DNA from: Atopobiaceae bacterium UBA7016
GTDB taxonomy: Bacteria; Actinomycetota; Coriobacteriia; Coriobacteriales; Atopobiaceae
Assembly (NCBI GenBank): GCA_002449555.1
Contig: DJXA01000249.1
Span: 1-6,738 of the forward strand
Reading direction: 5' to 3'
DNA length: 6,738 nt
Position 1 is the first letter of the stretch, and every line of letters begins with the position of its first letter. Under the pieces are notes generated by a model. It was not told the DNA's origin. It saw only the letters and a program-made list of their open reading frames with translations, and ran no database searches. The position numbers were made by a program, and so were the translations under genes. This document shows positions 1 to 5,310 of this stretch, in pieces.

Positions 1-1650
1 CAGTGGGGCATCAAGAACTACCCCGCTGACCACATGGGCCTCATTCTGTGGGACCACGGCGGCGGCTCCATCGCCGGCGTCTGTTTTGACGAGCGCAACA
101 GCAACGACTCGCTCACCCTGCGCGAGCTCGACACCGCGCTCGCAAGCACCTTCCCCCTCATGTGGGAGAAGTTTGACTTCATCGGCTTCGACGCCTGCCT
201 GATGAGCACGCTCGAGACGGCCAACATCCTGGCCTCGTACTCTGACTACATGTACGCCTCACAGGAGAGCGAGCCCGGCAACGGCTGGGAGTACAAGTCG
301 ATCGTTGACTATCTGGCCAAGAACCCCGCGACCGACGGCCTGAACCTGGGCCGCACCATCTGCGACAGCTACCTGGCCTCCGTCGACCGTAGCAACAAGG
401 GCTTCGTCACGCTGTCGGTGGTCGACCTCTCGCAGATTGACCAGCTCATCCAGGACTTCTATCGCTTCTCGCAGGAGATGTACGCCTCCGGCACCGATCA
501 GAAGACCTTCGCGGCCATGTCGCGCGGCATCCAGAAGGTTGACAGCTACGGCTGCAACAACCGCCGCGAGGGTTACACCAACATGGTTGACCTCGGCGGC
601 CTGGTGGACGCGTGCGCGTCGGTCACACCCAGCGCCGCGGACGTCAAAGCCACGCTGAACAAGGTCGTACCGTACCAGGTGCGCGGCACCTACCACGCAG
701 CCGCGACGGGCCTCTCCACCTACTACCCGCTGCGCGTCAACGGCTCGCAGGAGCTGGCCACCTTCCAGAGCGTGGCCGTCAACCCCTCCTACCTGCAGTA
801 CGTTGACCGCCTGGTGCATGGCGCCACGTACAGCTCGACGAGCCAGCAGTACGAGACCTACTCCAACGACACCTTCTTCAACGGCGACCTGTGGAACTGG
901 CTCCTTGGCTACACCGAGGACACCCAGCAGCAGCAAGAGGTTGAGGACCACTGGAACTACGTTGACGACCACACCACCGCGAGCACGGCCGGCATCACCT
1001 TTGCTGACGAGCCGCAGGTCGACAGCAACGGCACCTTCTGGTTCCGGCTCGACCAGAACGGCATCGACAATGCGGCCGTGGTCAGCGCGCTGGTGTACGA
1101 ACTGTCTGAGGACGGCAAGGACATCATTGCGCTGGGCGAGACGTACGACGTGTACGGCAACTGGGAGACCGGCGAGTTCTACGACGGCTTCGAGGGCGGC
1201 TGGCTGGCGCTTCCTGACGGCCAGAGCCTCAACCTGTCGGTGGTGAGCGCCACGGAGGACTACATCATCTACGCCTCCCCCATCGAGCTGAACGGCAAAG
1301 AATGCTACCTGCGCATGCGCTTTGACATGGCCAGTGGCGCGGTTGAGGTCGAGGGCGCCTGGAACGGCGTTGACGAGAGCGGCGCCGTAGGGCGTGGCGT
1401 GACGGCGCTGAAGAAGGGCGACGTCATCGTGCCGATGTACAACGCGTTCTCTAACGACGAGAGCGTGACGGCGAGCACCTATGTGGGCGACCCCTACACG
1501 CTCACCTCCAACACGCTGAAGGTTGACTACGGCTACCTGCCCGACGGCAAGTACCTGTACAGCTTTGCCATCAAGGACGCGTTTGGTGACTACTACTTCA
1601 CCGGCAACGCCCAGTTCGAGATCGACGAGAACGGAAACCTGTACTTCTAA
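1..1650 (+). CDS. Clostripain-family (C11) cysteine peptidase, 5'-truncated by window edge
   Basis: The frame is open from base 1, so the protein starts upstream of the window; 549 residues are visible and the ATG at 34 is internal. The segment WDHGGG (His at 55-57) and the segment GFDACLM (Cys at 196-198) match the catalytic His and Cys of peptidase family C11. Their spacing of 47 residues fits the family (clostripain, PmC11), whose known members cleave after Arg or Lys. The peptidase core appears to run to about visible residue 270 (around YYPLRVNGS and PSYLQYVDRLV). After it comes a Gln-rich linker (TQQQQEVEDHW) and roughly 230 residues rich in Gly, Asp, Tyr and aromatic residues that look like beta-sandwich repeats of unknown role. 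No membrane helix or sorting signal is visible at the C-terminus, which ends GNLYF. Any signal peptide would be upstream and cannot be seen. Secretion is an inference from the family and composition. The family call is firm; substrate is unknown. Confidence 0.93.
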   Translation, partial: QWGIKNYPADHMGLILWDHGGGSIAGVCFDERNSNDSLTLRELDTALASTFPLMWEKFDFIGFDACLMSTLETANILASYSDYMYASQESEPGNGWEYKSIVDYLAKNPATDGLNLGRTICDSYLASVDRSNKGFVTLSVVDLSQIDQLIQDFYRFSQEMYASGTDQKTFAAMSRGIQKVDSYGCNNRREGYTNMVDLGGLVDACASVTPSAADVKATLNKVVPYQVRGTYHAAATGLSTYYPLRVNGSQELATFQSVAVNPSYLQYVDRLVHGATYSSTSQQYETYSNDTFFNGDLWNWLLGYTEDTQQQQEVEDHWNYVDDHTTASTAGITFADEPQVDSNGTFWFRLDQNGIDNAAVVSALVYELSEDGKDIIALGETYDVYGNWETGEFYDGFEGGWLALPDGQSLNLSVVSATEDYIIYASPIELNGKECYLRMRFDMASGAVEVEGAWNGVDESGAVGRGVTALKKGDVIVPMYNAFSNDESVTASTYVGDPYTLTSNTLKVDYGYLPDGKYLYSFAIKDAFGDYYFTGNAQFEIDENGNLYF

Positions 1651-1668
1651 GAACAGCGTTCAGCTCGC

Positions 1669-1716
1669 GTGCGCGGCCGCGCTGCTAGGTGTCTGGCAGC
1701 GCGGCCGCGTGCTTTT
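1669..1716 (+). terminator. Intrinsic terminator of the C11 peptidase gene
   Basis: The arms 1669-1685 and 1696-1712 pair over 17 positions: 14 consecutive Watson-Crick pairs (cgcggccgcgctgc with its complement), then two G-U pairs and a closing G-C. The loop is 10 nt (1686-1695) and the stem is followed directly by four Ts at 1713-1716. It begins 18 nt after the stop codon at 1648-1650. The T tract is short, but the stem is very strong, so termination here is likely. Confidence 0.85.
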
Positions 1717-1745
1717 GGGAAGGTGCTGATGGCGAGGAGGTGTCT

Positions 1746-1843
1746 CGAACTACACACAGTTTGTCTCAAAATGTACGTCCGTCTTTTGTTTCCTGCCCAT
1801 TTTGCTCTGCAATGTCGAAATGCAGATAAACTGTGTGTCGTTT
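1746..1843. repeat. Composite paired inverted repeat, copy A (upstream of nuclease-fold gene)
   Basis: The left arm at 1747-1764 reads gaactacacacagtttgt. The right arm at 1826-1843 reads ataaactgtgtgtcgttt, whose reverse complement matches the left arm at 15 of 18 positions. Two of the three differences would be G-U pairs in RNA, leaving one true mismatch (arm position 5, T against C). The arms are 61 bp apart. A 21-bp stretch (1746-1766) containing the left arm recurs exactly at 3028-3048. Inside the unit, TCTGCA (1806-1811) and TGCAGA (1821-1826) form a smaller inverted repeat with a 9-nt loop. The unit ends 43 bp before the ATG of the following gene. Its nature (mobile-element end, REPIN-like repeat, operator pair or structured RNA) is unresolved. 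Confidence 0.88.
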
Positions 1844-1846
1844 AAT
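1841..1846 (+). promoter_or_regulatory. Possible -10 element for the nuclease-fold gene
   Basis: TTTAAT matches the -10 consensus TATAAT at five of six positions and would place a transcription start about 35 nt upstream of the ATG at 1887. No convincing -35 hexamer lies 16-18 bp upstream. The element overlaps the last three bases of the right arm of repeat copy A, so anything bound to that arm would cover the promoter. This is a weak call resting on one hexamer. Confidence 0.3.
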
Positions 1847-1886
1847 AGACAGCAGCTACTCATCACCTCATTCGCAAGGAGACACA

Positions 1887-2990
1887 ATGCCCTTCCTCTT
1901 CGTGAGCCATCACTCTGCGATCGAAGCAATTCGCACTCAGGGCATCAGCCACCCCCGATGGCCCGAAAGCCCCCGCTTCCTGCCCGTCTTTGGCGAGTGC
2001 GTGTGCTCACAGCGCGACTTTGTCGCATTTTCACGCGAGGTTGACCTTGCTGAGTTGGGTATCGGATCCCGCCCGGTTGATGTGCTGGTGCCAACGACGC
2101 AGTATCGGCATAAGGGCAAGGGCATTCTCACGCATCCCTGGAGAAACCTCCTTCCCAAGGAGAGCTTCCTGCGCATCGCCAATAACGTGCTGGTCAGCAG
2201 CCCTGAGTTCGCGCTTCTCCAGCTGTCCAACGTACACGTGCGCCGAGACCCCGCTCTCGACCGCTCTCTTGCACGTTATCGTGAGGAGCGCGATGCCCTG
2301 AAAAGCATAGGGATAGACGAGTTTCCACCCGTGGAGAATCTGTATCCCTGGGAGCAGGAACTGGCGCTCGTCAAGGTCGCGCAAATCGCGATGGAGCTCT
2401 GCGGTACGTATCGCCTTCCCGCCAACCCCGAAGAAGAGACTTCTTACGGCCGCCCTCGCCTGACTACCGTAGATGCGACCAAGACGTTTCTCGCCGCGAT
2501 TCCAGGATCCAACGGCTACAAGCACACCGGAGCGCCCAGAAACCTTGCAAAGGTGCTGAACTGGGTGATGGAACGTTCTCGCTCGCCGCGTGAGACAGCC
2601 CTGGCCTTGATGCTGACCTTGCCCCTTGAGCTGGGCGGATATGGGCTTCCACAGCCGGCGCTCAACCAAAGCCTGGAAGAGGCCAGCGTGCTTGACGTGC
2701 AGCCAGACCTTCTGTGGAAAGACGCGCGGTTAGTTGTCGAGTACGACAGCAGCGAGTTTCACGCAGATGCTGGTGCAGACAAAGTCGATTCTGACATCGT
2801 GCGCGCAAACCGGCTGCGCGCGGCTGGGTACACGGTGCTTGAGGTCACCCCAGGCATCGTCTCAAACCCGCAATGGTTGGAAGCGCTTGCGTCGCAGATT
2901 GCCGGGTTACTGGGCGTGTCAATTCCGCCTGCAGATTACAGCATCAAGGTGCGCCGCGCGCTGCTGCATAAGGAGCTCTTCTTCTCGTAG
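1887..2990 (+). CDS. AbiEi-like / DUF559 (Vsr-like nuclease fold) protein
   Basis: The ATG at 1887 is chosen because AAGGAGA at 1876-1882 sits 4-5 nt upstream; the longer frame from 1833 starts inside a repeat arm and has no ribosome site. The product is 367 residues. Residues 3-120 resemble the N-terminal region of AbiEi-type antitoxin-like proteins: FVSHHSAIEAIR, then VDVLVPTTQYRHKGKG, then SSPEFALLQLS. Residues 233-343 resemble the DUF559/Vsr-like PD-(D/E)XK fold: SPRETAL (E236), GYGLPQPALNQ, PDLLW (D274), LVVEYDSSEFH (E285, D287, H292), then D303, R306 and GYTVLEVTP. These acidic residues are the expected metal-ligand positions, so nuclease activity is plausible but unproven. No AbiEii-type toxin gene follows. 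The gene stands alone, flanked on both sides by the composite repeat, and its codons look more mixed and less GC-extreme than those of its neighbours. Family membership is fairly secure; function is unknown. Confidence 0.82.
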   Translation: MPFLFVSHHSAIEAIRTQGISHPRWPESPRFLPVFGECVCSQRDFVAFSREVDLAELGIGSRPVDVLVPTTQYRHKGKGILTHPWRNLLPKESFLRIANNVLVSSPEFALLQLSNVHVRRDPALDRSLARYREERDALKSIGIDEFPPVENLYPWEQELALVKVAQIAMELCGTYRLPANPEEETSYGRPRLTTVDATKTFLAAIPGSNGYKHTGAPRNLAKVLNWVMERSRSPRETALALMLTLPLELGGYGLPQPALNQSLEEASVLDVQPDLLWKDARLVVEYDSSEFHADAGADKVDSDIVRANRLRAAGYTVLEVTPGIVSNPQWLEALASQIAGLLGVSIPPADYSIKVRRALLHKELFFS

Positions 2991-3027
2991 CGCTTGCGTG
3001 CTGGAATGCTTAGGGGCCCTGGCGGCA

Positions 3028-3124
3028 CGAACTACACACAGTTTGTCTTCTTTCGCGCCTATGGGATTCAATGCCTGCGTCTTTATCCCAGAACATGCAA
3101 ATCAAAACAAACTGTGTGTCGTTC
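3028..3124. repeat. Composite paired inverted repeat, copy B (downstream of nuclease-fold gene)
   Basis: The left arm at 3029-3046 (gaactacacacagtttgt) is identical to that of copy A, and the identity extends over 21 bp (3028-3048). The right arm at 3107-3124 (acaaactgtgtgtcgttc) is its reverse complement at 17 of 18 positions; the one mismatch is at the same arm position as in copy A. The arms are 60 bp apart, against 61 in copy A. The interior sequence is largely different from copy A, apart from ATGCAAAT at 3095-3102 against ATGCAGAT at 1820-1827. The interior has its own small inverted repeat, TGGGAT (3062-3067) with ATCCCA (3085-3090). Copy B has the same orientation as copy A. It begins 37 bp after the stop of the nuclease-fold gene and ends 99 bp before the DUF1275 start. 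Confidence 0.88.
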
Positions 3125-3183
3125 CGCGCAAGCATCGGCAATCGGCCCCATGCGTCACCGCGTCGTACCATCGCTCATTCGTG

Positions 3184-3189
3184 CATAAT
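3184..3189 (+). promoter_or_regulatory. Possible -10 element for the DUF1275 operon
   Basis: CATAAT matches TATAAT at five of six positions and is preceded by TG, which may help in place of a -35 box; no good -35 hexamer is visible 16-18 bp upstream. It would give a leader of roughly 28 nt before the ATG at 3224. It lies 60 bp downstream of repeat copy B. Confidence 0.35.
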
Positions 3190-3223
3190 CTTTTATGTGC
3201 GAACTCACGTCAGAGGAGCAACG

Positions 3224-3931
3224 ATGGCCACAAACGAGAGCGCGCTTGTACCCTCGCAGCGTATGCGCGTCGCCTACATCCTTACGGTGGTGGGCGGCTT
3301 TCTTGACGCCTACACCTACTTCGAGCGCGGCGGCGTGTTTGCCAACGCGCAGACGGGCAACATCGTCAAGCTTGGTATCGCGCTCGCCGACGGGGCGCGC
3401 GACCGCTACCTCTTCTATCTGGCTCCCATCTGTTCGTTCATGCTGGGCCTCATGGTAGCGCTGGGCATCAAGGAGCTCTTAGAGCGCCGCCAGATTCGCC
3501 TCGTGCGCCGCTCCATCCTCCTCGCCGAGATGGTTGGCCTCGCTATCGTGGGCCTCATCCCGCTGGGCGAGGAGTGGGACAAGCTGGCCAACTGCATCGT
3601 GAGCTTCGTAGCCGCCATGCAGTACGAGACCTTCACCACCTTCCGCGGCGAGGCCATCGTCACCACCATGTCCACCGGCAACCTGCGCAAATTTGTCGAC
3701 GCGCTCTTCGTGGGCGTCGTGCGTCACGACCGCAGGCGCCTCAGGCGCGCGGGCATCTACCTCTCCATCATCGCCGCGTTCACCTTCGGAGCCTTCCTGG
3801 GAACGCGCGCCTGCGCCGTCATGGAGCGCGCTGCCGTCTGGCCAGCAATCGTCGCCCTGGGCGTTACCGCCGCCATCATCACCTACCTGCGGAAACGCAA
3901 TCACCTGGGCCAGATTCATGACGTAAAATAA
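3224..3931 (+). CDS. YoaK/DUF1275 family six-helix membrane protein
   Basis: The ATG at 3224 is chosen because AGAGGAG at 3212-3218 lies 5 nt upstream, and because the family signature then begins near residue 24. The 235-residue product is a normal family length. It carries the two DUF1275 signatures: GGFLDAYTYFERGGVFANAQTGN at about residues 24-46 (cited here by its key residues G24, D28, F39, T44, G45, N46) and AMQYETFTT followed by TTMSTGNL at 131-154. Hydrophobic segments at about 15-33, 65-84, 98-114, 120-135, 176-196 and 204-222 predict six membrane helices, with basic loops (RRQIRLVRR, RHDRRRLRR) likely cytoplasmic. The transported substrate of this family is not established. An AraC regulator gene follows 33 bp downstream, consistent with co-transcription. 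Confidence 0.93.
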   Translation: MATNESALVPSQRMRVAYILTVVGGFLDAYTYFERGGVFANAQTGNIVKLGIALADGARDRYLFYLAPICSFMLGLMVALGIKELLERRQIRLVRRSILLAEMVGLAIVGLIPLGEEWDKLANCIVSFVAAMQYETFTTFRGEAIVTTMSTGNLRKFVDALFVGVVRHDRRRLRRAGIYLSIIAAFTFGAFLGTRACAVMERAAVWPAIVALGVTAAIITYLRKRNHLGQIHDVK

Positions 3932-3964
3932 GGCAGCTGTCGCCCGGCCTCCCGGAGGTTTTCC

Positions 3965-4837
3965 ATGCTTACCTACACCATGGATGTCGAGGAGCGAAGC
4001 CGCTGGCTGCGCTCCACCCCCAGCTCATTTGAGGAGTCGCTACCCTTCTGGTGCAGCGAGGTGGGCGCTTTCTACGCGCGCAAGCACTTCACCACGGCGC
4101 GCTCCAACAAGAATAGCTACATCATTTTCTATACGTTTGGCGGCCAAGGCGTCGTGCGGCAGGGTGGCCAGGAGATAACGCTTGGCAAAGGCGACGCGCT
4201 GCTGATGGATTGCCGCTCGCCCCAAAGCTATGGCACCGCCCCTGATCATGGGCACTGGTACCACCTGTGGACCCACATCGATGGGCCGGGCGTGGCCGCC
4301 TTGGGCACGCAACTGGGGCTTCCCCAGCTCAGCCCGGTCAACGTGCTGCCCTCGCACGTGCAGCCCCACTTTGACGTGCTGTTTGAGCGGCTTGAGCATG
4401 AGAGCATCCAAAACGCCACGCTTATCGGACTTGCCGTGCACTCGCTGCTCGCCGAGATGATTGCTGCCTCGCTTGCCGGCGCCGCTGCCGCCACGGACAC
4501 CGACCCGGTGAAGCTCGTGTGCCAGCATATCGAGGCCCATTTTGCCGAGGACCTGCGGCTTGAGGACCTCGCTGACGTCGCGGCGGTCAGCCCGAGCTAC
4601 CTCATCAGGCTCTTCAAGAAGCAGATGGGAACCACGCCGCACGACTACCTGCTGCGTTTTCGCGTCACGCGCGCCAAGGAGCTGCTGGCAGAGACCACCC
4701 TCACCAGCGCTGCCATCGCGCGGCTGGTGGGATTTAACTCGGAGAGCAACTTCAGCTATCGTTTCTCGCGGATGGTGGGACAGAGCCCGCGCGCATATCG
4801 CCTGGCAGCGCCCGAACTCGTGCTTGAGCAAAAGTGA
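3965..4837 (+). CDS. AraC/XylS-family transcriptional regulator
   Basis: The ATG at 3965 has a good ribosome site, GGAGG at 3954-3958, six nt upstream. The product has 290 residues, typical for two-domain AraC regulators. Residues about 30-130 form a cupin-like effector-binding domain (YIIFYTFGGQGVVRQGGQEI, then LGKGDALLMDC, then HWYHLWTHIDG). Residues 183-283 hold the paired helix-turn-helix DNA-binding domain: the first helix pair is around LRLEDLADVAAVSPSYLIRLFKK. The second is around TSAAIARLVGFNSESNFSYRF, ending in the classic GQSPRAYR. The cupin type is common in sugar-responsive regulators, but the effector cannot be read from sequence. The gene is close behind the DUF1275 gene and just ahead of the ArsC-like gene, so it probably belongs to one operon and may control it or the divergently spaced neighbours. 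Confidence 0.95.
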   Translation: MLTYTMDVEERSRWLRSTPSSFEESLPFWCSEVGAFYARKHFTTARSNKNSYIIFYTFGGQGVVRQGGQEITLGKGDALLMDCRSPQSYGTAPDHGHWYHLWTHIDGPGVAALGTQLGLPQLSPVNVLPSHVQPHFDVLFERLEHESIQNATLIGLAVHSLLAEMIAASLAGAAAATDTDPVKLVCQHIEAHFAEDLRLEDLADVAAVSPSYLIRLFKKQMGTTPHDYLLRFRVTRAKELLAETTLTSAAIARLVGFNSESNFSYRFSRMVGQSPRAYRLAAPELVLEQK

Positions 4838-4838
4838 C

Positions 4839-4854
4839 CGAGCACCGGTGCTCG
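4839..4854. promoter_or_regulatory. 16-bp perfect palindrome between araC-type and arsC-like genes
   Basis: cgagcaccggtgctcg is identical to its own reverse complement over all 16 bases. It lies in the 35-bp gap just after the regulator's stop codon (4835-4837) and ends 9 nt before the GGAGA ribosome site of the arsC-like gene. It could be an operator for a dimeric regulator, or in mRNA a six-pair hairpin with a CCGG loop affecting translation of the next gene. No T tract follows, so it is not a terminator. Confidence 0.5.
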
Positions 4855-4872
4855 ATGGAAATCGGAGAGACC

Positions 4873-5214
4873 ATGAACATCCAGATCTTTGGCACCAAGA
4901 AGAGTAGCGACACGCGCAAGGCCGAGCGCTGGTTTAAGGAGCGTCGCATCAAGTTTCAGTACATTGACCTGCGCGAAAAGGAGATCTCTAAGGGAGAGCT
5001 GCGCTCCGTGGCACAGGCCGTCGGCGGGCTTGAGGCGCTGATTGACGACGCTGCCAAGGACGCCTACGCCGTGGCGCTGGTACGACACACGCCCGCGGGC
5101 ATGCTGGAGGGCGTGCTTCTTGAGAACCAGCAGGTGCTGAGGCAGCCCATCGTGCGCAACGGCCGTCAGGCCACCGTAGGCTATGCGCCTGACGTCTGGA
5201 AGACCTGGGAGTAA
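4873..5214 (+). CDS. ArsC/Spx-like (YffB-type) thioredoxin-fold protein lacking cysteine
   Basis: The ATG at 4873 is preferred because GGAGA at 4864-4868 lies 4 nt upstream and the product then begins directly with the first strand of the fold (MNIQIFGTKK). The alternatives, GTG 4834 and ATG 4855, would add residues encoded by the palindrome. The 113-residue protein matches the ArsC/Spx/YffB family in length and order: a nucleophile loop (GTKKSSDTRKAERWF, residues 7-21), the strand IKFQYIDL, the helix ISKGELRSV, and the C-terminal QPIVRNGRQATVGY with the conserved cis-Pro (P92) and Arg (R95). The family's cysteine in the nucleophile loop is Ser here (S11, codon AGT at 4903-4905), and the whole protein contains no Cys. 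Classic arsenate reduction or Spx-type redox sensing through this loop is therefore unlikely. Its role is unknown; it may be a divergent or non-catalytic member. Confidence 0.88.
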   Translation: MNIQIFGTKKSSDTRKAERWFKERRIKFQYIDLREKEISKGELRSVAQAVGGLEALIDDAAKDAYAVALVRHTPAGMLEGVLLENQQVLRQPIVRNGRQATVGYAPDVWKTWE

Positions 5215-5221
5215 CCCTTCG

Positions 5222-5265
5222 CGTGCGCTGGCACGAGGCCAGGCCATCGGCTTGTGGGCTTTTTT
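5222..5265 (+). terminator. Probable terminator of the DUF1275-AraC-ArsC-like operon
   Basis: Starting 8 nt after the stop codon are two adjacent hairpins. The first is CGTGC (5222-5226) with GCACG (5231-5235). The second is a nested structure in which AGGCC at 5236-5240 and 5241-5245 pair with GGCTT at 5257-5261 and 5249-5253, with a GTG bulge. A run of six Ts (5260-5265) closes it. Individual stems are short and contain G-U pairs, so strength is moderate. Confidence 0.55.
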
Positions 5266-5297
5266 CGGCGAACCGCCCCGAGTTGCCACTTGAGCGG

Positions 5298-5303
5298 TAC
5301 CAT
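5298..5303 (+). promoter_or_regulatory. Possible -10 element for a leaderless MATE transcript
   Basis: TACCAT fits the relaxed actinobacterial -10 pattern TANNNT and ends 7 bp before the ATG at 5311, so transcription would start at or next to the A of the start codon. No ribosome binding site is visible in the 25 bp before this ATG. No clear -35 box is seen, so this is tentative. Confidence 0.3.
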
Positions 5304-5310
5304 AGGCCCC

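Noticed and set aside
259..972. Long antisense frame opposite the peptidase gene, and similar ones opposite the AraC and MATE genes
   Set aside because: These mirror the GC-rich codon pattern of the sense genes, have low-complexity Val/Ala/His-rich products and lack ribosome sites.
304..1530. Preference for GTTGAC over GTCGAC at Val-Asp pairs in the peptidase gene, hinting at avoidance of a TCGA-containing site
   Set aside because: GTCGAC still occurs (for example near 380, 421 and 1018) and CTCGAC/CTCGAG are common, so this is at most a mild codon-pair bias.
1734..1829. A possible 29-codon peptide from GTG 1740 after a GAGGAGG sequence
   Set aside because: The purine run overlaps the start codon itself, leaving no spacer, and most of the frame is repeat-unit sequence.
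1833..1886. N-terminal extension of the nuclease-fold protein
   Set aside because: It would start inside the right repeat arm without a ribosome site, whereas ATG 1887 has AAGGAGA at good spacing.
3001..3027. Terminator after the nuclease-fold gene at AGGGGCCCT
   Set aside because: It is a short palindrome with no usable loop and no T tract.
1746..3124. A CRISPR array or a simple transposon with a classical transposase
   Set aside because: Only two units with unlike interiors exist, 1.28 kb apart, and the enclosed protein shows no DDE, tyrosine or serine recombinase motifs. No target-site duplication is evident at the outer edges.
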